From JAPLJQ01 sp037143735 (lineage in GTDB: Bacteria > Desulfobacterota > Syntrophia > Syntrophales > UBA2185), in NCBI GenBank assembly GCA_037143735.1, contig JBAWYD010000078.1, forward strand, positions 1 to 10,889: a stretch of 10,889 nucleotides of DNA, written 5' to 3'. Position 1 is the first letter of the stretch. Each line of letters begins with the position of its first letter. The position numbers were made by a program, and so were the translations under genes. Of the stretch, positions 6,702 through 10,889 are shown piece after piece. The notes beneath the pieces were generated by a model. The model saw nothing but the letters and a program-made list of their open reading frames with translations. It made no database searches and had not been told where the DNA came from.

Positions 6702-6987
6702 GGAAAAATTGTTTGCCCCGACGTTCCGGCGGTTTGTTAAAAAGCAGTCCTTACCTCTGCAACTGGCCATCCAGGATGAAGTGGACGGTATCGGCGACAA
6801 TCCCGGGATAGGGGAAGAAAAGAAGGGTGACTTGACCGGCTTTCGGGTGCATAAATTCAGGTTCCATCAACAGGAGTATCTGATCGCCTATGAAGCAGTG
6901 AAGGCGAATCTGATTTTTGTCATGATCGGGACGCATGAAAACTTTTATCGTGATCTGAAGAAATATAAAAAGGAGTTTCAGCCATGA
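6700..6987 (+). CDS. RelE/ParE-family toxin
   Basis: The 95-residue protein matches the RelE/ParE superfamily in size and pattern. RelE-type members cut mRNA at the ribosome, while ParE-type members poison DNA gyrase. Visible family features are a basic helical start, KKGDLTGFRVHKF (41-53), the core strand YLIAYEA (60-66), and a C-terminal THENFYRDLKKY (78-89). The family normally has basic or aromatic residues in these places; which target applies here cannot be told. The gene comes first in the pair, the reverse of relBE order and like higBA. It overlaps the antitoxin by ATGA. Transcription from the 6661 promoter probably gives a leaderless message. Confidence 0.82.
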   Translation: MEKLFAPTFRRFVKKQSLPLQLAIQDEVDGIGDNPGIGEEKKGDLTGFRVHKFRFHQQEYLIAYEAVKANLIFVMIGTHENFYRDLKKYKKEFQP

Positions 6988-7295
6988 ACAGGGCAGAGAA
7001 AATTTATAAAGATATTATTACCTTGCCGATGGGAGAGCGGGAAAAGCTTTTCTCTCTCATTGCCCGCAAAGGTTTCGACAAGGATTATTACGCCTATGAT
7101 GAGGTTTTTGACGATATACCTTCGACCTTTACCATCAAAGAGACTTCGGAGTACATGGATGTCGCCGAAATAACGGTACGAAGATGGGCAAAAGAGGGGA
7201 AACTGTCTTTTCAAAGGGTCGGCAAGAATTATGTCTTTCTTGTTGACGATTTACGGAAATTGAAACGAAAAATGTCGCTCAAATCCGCATCTTGA
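6984..7295 (+). CDS. Antitoxin with excisionase/MerR-type HTH
   Basis: The 103-residue protein has an N-terminal helical part (about 1-45) that could bind the toxin and a C-terminal winged HTH (about 50-92). The HTH reads FTIKETSEYMDVAEITVRRW, followed by AKEGKLSFQRVGKNYVF, the usual pattern of HTH_17/excisionase-type DNA-binding domains. It overlaps the toxin stop by four bases, so the two are co-translated. The expected job is to neutralise the toxin and repress the shared promoter through the repeats at 6672-6701. The basic tail (KLKRKMSLK) may add DNA contact. A stand-alone excisionase is a less likely alternative, given the fixed pairing with the toxin. Confidence 0.78.
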   Translation: MNRAEKIYKDIITLPMGEREKLFSLIARKGFDKDYYAYDEVFDDIPSTFTIKETSEYMDVAEITVRRWAKEGKLSFQRVGKNYVFLVDDLRKLKRKMSLKSAS

Positions 7296-7316
7296 AGTGA
7301 AGAACCACAAAACTTG

Positions 7317-7360
7317 CGGTAGCCATAGATACGCCGACACCGGAAGCGAACAGGCTATCG
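7317..7360 (+). other. Possible long hairpin after the antitoxin gene
   Basis: CGGTAGCC (7317-7324) can pair with GGCTATCG (7353-7360) with one G-U pair, around a 28-base loop. No T tract follows, so it is not a standard terminator. It may be a remnant structure or chance. Confidence 0.2.
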
Positions 7361-7382
7361 GTTAAAATGATCCATTGACGCC

Positions 7383-7422
7383 TGTACCCGAAATGGGTGC
7401 AGATGTACCCAACTTGGGTACA
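7383..7422. promoter_or_regulatory. Twin dyad operators TGTACCC-N5-GGGTRCA
   Basis: Two dyads lie side by side: TGTACCC-GAAAT-GGGTGCA (7383-7401) and TGTACCC-AACTT-GGGTACA (7404-7422). Their centres are 21 bases apart, two turns of the helix, so two dimers could bind the same face. The second is symmetric except for its central base. They end 13 bases before the helicase ATG, and the ribosome binding site (GAGGA, 7425-7429) adjoins the second. A TTGACG at 7375-7380 might be a -35 box, but the -10 region is poor. The regulator is unknown. Confidence 0.65.
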
Positions 7423-7435
7423 ATGAGGAATATCT

Positions 7436-10400
7436 ATGCCCGTTCATGACATTATTGATAATCGTAAAGAAAAACTTGTCGATCACATCAACCGGATTCT
7501 TGACTCCAGCGACGCGGCGCGCTTTGCCGTGGGTTACTTTTTTCTTTCCGGCCTGACGGCCATCTCGGAAAAACTCTCCCGGATCAAGGAATTGCGGCTG
7601 CTAATCGGTAATGCGACCAACCGGGAAACCCTCGAACAGATGGCTGAAGGGTATCACCGTCTGGAGATGGTTGCCGATGCTGCCGAGGCGGAGCGGTATC
7701 CGAAACGCAGCGACATCAAACAAATGTCAGCAGAAACAGAGAGAAATATCCGCACCGGTATGGAACTGATGGATCAGACGGACGAAGGGGAATCGCTGGT
7801 CAAATCCCTGGTGCAGATGATCGAAGAGAAACGTCTCAAGGTTCGGGTTTACACGCGGGGCCGTCTCCATGCAAAGGCGTACATTTTCGATTACGGCACA
7901 GTTTACGACCGGAACGGCAATCCTGTGGATCGCCATGAAGAGGGGATTGCCGTGGTCGGCTCGTCCAACCTGACCCTCTCCGGCGTCACCCACAACACGG
8001 AACTCAATGTCGTTGTTCAGGGAAACGACAACCATGCCGAGCTTGTCCGGTGGTTTGAAGACCTCTGGAAGGAATCGCAGGAGTTCGACGAGACCCTGAT
8101 GCAGGAGATGAAGGCATCCTGGGCGATAGCGCCTGTCCAACCCTATGACATCTACATGAAGACTCTCTACGCCCTGGTCAAGGACCGCATTGAAGGGGGA
8201 GAGGATCAGGATGTCCTCTGGGATGACGAGATCACGCGAAGGCTGGCAGATTTTCAGCGGGTGGCCGTCAAACAGGCCGTGCAGATCATCCGGGACTTTG
8301 GCGGGGCCTTTGTATCCGACGTGGTGGGACTCGGAAAATCCTATATCGGCGCCGCCATTGTCAAGCACTTCGAACGCGTGGAACACGCCCGACCCTTGAT
8401 TATCTGTCCGGCAACGCTGGTCGAGATGTGGGAACGTTATAACGAGGTCTATCAGCTCAATGCCCGGGTTCTGTCCATGGGGTATCTGCGGGAAAGGGAC
8501 GCCCGGCCCGCACAGTTTCTCAAGGAAGAGGTGATCTACCGGGACCGGAACTTCCTCCTTGTTGATGAAAGTCACAATTTCCGCTATGCCGACACCCAAC
8601 GTTACAAGATGGTGGAGGCATTCCTGGAGACAGGGAAGAAATGCTGCTTCATCACGGCGACACCCCGTAACAAGAGCGCATGGGATGTTTACTACCAGAT
8701 GAAGCTCTTCCATCAGGATGACAAGACGGATCTGCCCATTGATCCGCCAAATCTGAAAGAGTATTTTCGCCTGATTGAAAAGGGAGAAAAAAACCTTCCC
8801 GACCTGTTGTCCAATCTTCTCATCCGACGGACACGGAATCACATCCTCCGCTGGTACGGATATGATTCTGAAACCCATCGACAGATCGATCCATCCCATT
8901 TCAGGGATTACCAGGACGGCCGCCGCCGGGCTTACGTCATGGTGGCCGGAAAGCATCAGTTCTTCCCCAAACGGGAGCTGGAAACGATTGAATACAGCAT
9001 TGAAGAAACCTACCAGGGGCTCTATCACGAATTACGCGAATATCTCGGCAAAGCCTCCCGGAAGGGACAGCCGGTAAAGCCCCCTCCCAACGAGCTGACC
9101 TATGCCCGATATGGCCTGTGGCATTATGTCGTCAAAGAGAAACAGAAAAAGGAACCCTATGCCAGCCTCCACCGGGCCGGTTCCAACCTGCGCGGCCTGA
9201 TCAGGGTTTTGCTTTTCAAACGTTTTGAATCAAGTGTCTATGCCTTCCAGGAAACGGTGCGTCGTCTCTTGACCGTTCATAAGCGATTCCTGGAGGCCCT
9301 TTCGCAAGGTTTCATTCCCGCCGGGGAGGATGCCCAGGCTATCCTGTATGAACCGAATCAGGACGAAGAGCAAGATCTGATGGATGCCCTTCGGCAGGTT
9401 TCCGGCAAATACAATGTCGCCGATTTTGACCTGCCAAGACTGAAGGAGCACATCGCCCATGATATCCGGTTGCTGGAAAAGATGCTGAAACTCATCGATC
9501 CCATCACGCCTGATCAGGATGCCAAACTCCAGACGCTGCTAAAAAAACTTACAGAAAAGCCGCTGAAGGACGGCAAGCGGTTGATCTTTACCCAATACGC
9601 GGATACGGCGAGGTATCTCTTTGAAAACCTGAATCCACAGGGCGCGCGGCAGGATATTGATGTGATCTTCAGCGGAGACAAGAGTAAAGCCAAGGTTGTT
9701 GGTCGCTTCGCTCCCAAGGCAAACCCTGAATACCGCTTCAGCGCCGGAGAGAAAGAATTGATGATGGTCGTTGCCACCGACGTCCTCGCCGAAGGTCTCA
9801 ATCTTCAGGACTGCGACAAAATCATTAACTATGATCTCCATTGGAATCCGGTCCGATTGATTCAGCGATTTGGCCGCATTGACCGGATCGGCTCGGAACA
9901 TGATGTGGTTTACGGTTTCAACTTCCTGCCTGAAACTGGAATTGAGCGCAATCTCGGTCTCCGCCAGAAACTTCATAACCGCATCCAAGAGATCCATGAT
10001 TCGATTGGGGAAGACTCGGCTATCCTCGACCGGTCTGAGCAATTGAACGAAGAGGCGATGTACGCCATTTATGAAAAGAAAGGAAGCCAGCTTTCGTTGT
10101 TTGAAGAAGAGGAGGAATTTTTGGATCTCAACGAAGCGGAAGAAATCATGCGGCAATTACGCCGCGACAATCCCGCGGAATATGATCGGATTGCCGACCT
10201 TCGGGACGGCATCCGTACGGTAAAACCTTCAGTAACGAAGGGGTTCTATGTCTTCTGCCAGGCGGGCAGGTACCAACAGCTATTCCTTTTAAACGAAAAG
10301 CGGGAGATTACCTCCAGAGATATACCTCGCATCCTCGGCGTGATCAAATGCGATCCTGAACTGAAAGCGCTCAAGATTCCGTCCGGTTATAACGCTGACG

Positions 10401-10771
10401 TGATGCGTGTCAAACGACAATTTACAGAGACGGTCAAGCAACGACAGGCGGAACTGGAACACACGCTATCGTTGTCACAGGGGCAGCGTTATGTACTGCG
10501 AGAATTGCGGGTGCTGTTCGGGCTTGCCGCTGACGACGAGACGAAGATTCAGATCAATATCCTGGAAAAGGCCTTTCGCGGGCCGATGACCACGGCGATT
10601 ACCCGTGAACTAAACCGAATCCGTCGCAATGGGATGACAGGTGAACATCTCATGCGGGCATTGACGGAGCTTTATCATCAGCACAGCATGCGGGATTGGT
10701 CGGAGCGGCGAAGCCAGAGATCTGAAGACCAGATCATACCGAAGATCGTCTGTAGTGAGGGGCTTTTATAA
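7436..10771 (+). CDS. PLD-nuclease/SNF2-type helicase fusion protein
   Basis: The 1111-residue protein joins a phospholipase D-type nuclease domain to an SF2 (SNF2-like) DNA translocase. The PLD part (about 1-215) has one HxKx4D motif, HAKAYIFD (145-152), followed by GSSNLTLSG (175-183). Having one motif per chain implies a dimeric active site. The motor has Walker A GLGKS (298-302), Walker B DESH (377-380), motif III TATPRN (407-412), FTQY (718-721), DVLAEGLNLQ (782-791) and arginine-finger motif QRFGRIDRIGS (810-820), all intact. A large insert (about 440-700) separates the two RecA lobes. A QLSLF peptide (885-889) precedes an acidic linker and a C-terminal domain of unknown function. GAGGA at 7425-7429 supports the start. 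It probably translocates on and cuts foreign DNA lacking the modification made by the methyltransferase at 369-3866; that partnership is inferred. DISARM DrmD/DrmC and the helicase of other methylase-helicase systems are the nearest known analogues. Confidence 0.88.
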   Translation: MPVHDIIDNRKEKLVDHINRILDSSDAARFAVGYFFLSGLTAISEKLSRIKELRLLIGNATNRETLEQMAEGYHRLEMVADAAEAERYPKRSDIKQMSAETERNIRTGMELMDQTDEGESLVKSLVQMIEEKRLKVRVYTRGRLHAKAYIFDYGTVYDRNGNPVDRHEEGIAVVGSSNLTLSGVTHNTELNVVVQGNDNHAELVRWFEDLWKESQEFDETLMQEMKASWAIAPVQPYDIYMKTLYALVKDRIEGGEDQDVLWDDEITRRLADFQRVAVKQAVQIIRDFGGAFVSDVVGLGKSYIGAAIVKHFERVEHARPLIICPATLVEMWERYNEVYQLNARVLSMGYLRERDARPAQFLKEEVIYRDRNFLLVDESHNFRYADTQRYKMVEAFLETGKKCCFITATPRNKSAWDVYYQMKLFHQDDKTDLPIDPPNLKEYFRLIEKGEKNLPDLLSNLLIRRTRNHILRWYGYDSETHRQIDPSHFRDYQDGRRRAYVMVAGKHQFFPKRELETIEYSIEETYQGLYHELREYLGKASRKGQPVKPPPNELTYARYGLWHYVVKEKQKKEPYASLHRAGSNLRGLIRVLLFKRFESSVYAFQETVRRLLTVHKRFLEALSQGFIPAGEDAQAILYEPNQDEEQDLMDALRQVSGKYNVADFDLPRLKEHIAHDIRLLEKMLKLIDPITPDQDAKLQTLLKKLTEKPLKDGKRLIFTQYADTARYLFENLNPQGARQDIDVIFSGDKSKAKVVGRFAPKANPEYRFSAGEKELMMVVATDVLAEGLNLQDCDKIINYDLHWNPVRLIQRFGRIDRIGSEHDVVYGFNFLPETGIERNLGLRQKLHNRIQEIHDSIGEDSAILDRSEQLNEEAMYAIYEKKGSQLSLFEEEEEFLDLNEAEEIMRQLRRDNPAEYDRIADLRDGIRTVKPSVTKGFYVFCQAGRYQQLFLLNEKREITSRDIPRILGVIKCDPELKALKIPSGYNADVMRVKRQFTETVKQRQAELEHTLSLSQGQRYVLRELRVLFGLAADDETKIQINILEKAFRGPMTTAITRELNRIRRNGMTGEHLMRALTELYHQHSMRDWSERRSQRSEDQIIPKIVCSEGLL

Positions 10772-10889
10772 GATAAAATAAGCAGTTGTCGTTCAAAGCA
10801 GTGAATCAAAATACCCGTTAGGGGAATTTTAATACCGGCGAAGAAATGCGCTTGATAAAAGGCGGCCGTTATGCCATATGGCGCCATGA

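Noticed and set aside
7727..9028. Minus-strand ORF of 433 codons
   Set aside because: It runs antisense to the PLD and Walker motifs of the helicase and shows no domain of its own.
10808..10830. Terminator after the helicase gene
   Set aside because: AAAAT-a-CCC / GGG-ga-ATTTT around a GTTA loop is only a weak, interrupted stem; not strong enough to call.
10846..10889. Start of a further + strand gene (MRLIKGGRYAIW...)
   Set aside because: Only 14 codons are visible, with no clear ribosome binding site, so it cannot be supported.
1..10889. CRISPR array, tRNA, rRNA or transposase gene
   Set aside because: No regularly spaced long repeats, no tRNA-like fold and no transposase or integrase reading were found on either strand.

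Overview
The window looks like a bacterial defence island or other accessory region. It holds a large DNA adenine methyltransferase gene at the left and a large phospholipase D (PLD)/SNF2-type helicase gene at the right. Between them lie about 3.5 kb of smaller, mostly unrelated cargo and decayed genes. All intact genes are on the + strand. The host cannot be named from the sequence. Gene content and the roughly 55-60% GC of the two large genes would suit a Desulfobacterota-like or similar anaerobe, but that is only an impression.

Layout. Bases 1-368: possible tail of an upstream gene, a strong hairpin with T/A tracts (114-142) and a dyad (184-209). Bases 369-3866: Eco57I-class DNA methyltransferase with a C-terminal specificity domain. 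Bases 3863-4199: a small gene overlapping the methyltransferase stop by ATGA, broken only by two apparent one-base losses in A-runs. Bases 4321-5678: an AT-rich two-gene operon (Clp-fold serine protease of the SDH/DUF114 type plus a 71-residue protein) closed by a bidirectional terminator (5697-5731). Bases 5769-5938, minus strand: a broken small gene whose first codons nearly match those of the 3863 gene. Bases 5951-6629: a radical SAM (spore photoproduct lyase-like) pseudogene with an internal deletion. Bases 6661-7295: a toxin-first RelE/HTH toxin-antitoxin pair with a consensus promoter and 12-base repeats. Bases 7383-7422: two dyad operators. Bases 7436-10771: the PLD-helicase. The last 118 bases carry no supported gene.

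How the parts may work together (inference). The methyltransferase has S-adenosylmethionine-binding and NPPY motifs but no recognisable nuclease. The helicase carries a single HxK PLD nuclease motif and complete SF2 motor motifs. Together they could form a modification arm and a restriction arm, similar in logic to DISARM or other methylase-plus-helicase systems but without the usual DISARM companion genes in view. The protease operon, toxin-antitoxin pair and gene remnants between them look like independently acquired cargo. Whether the two large genes act together, and whether the A-run frameshifts are real or assembly errors, are the main open questions.
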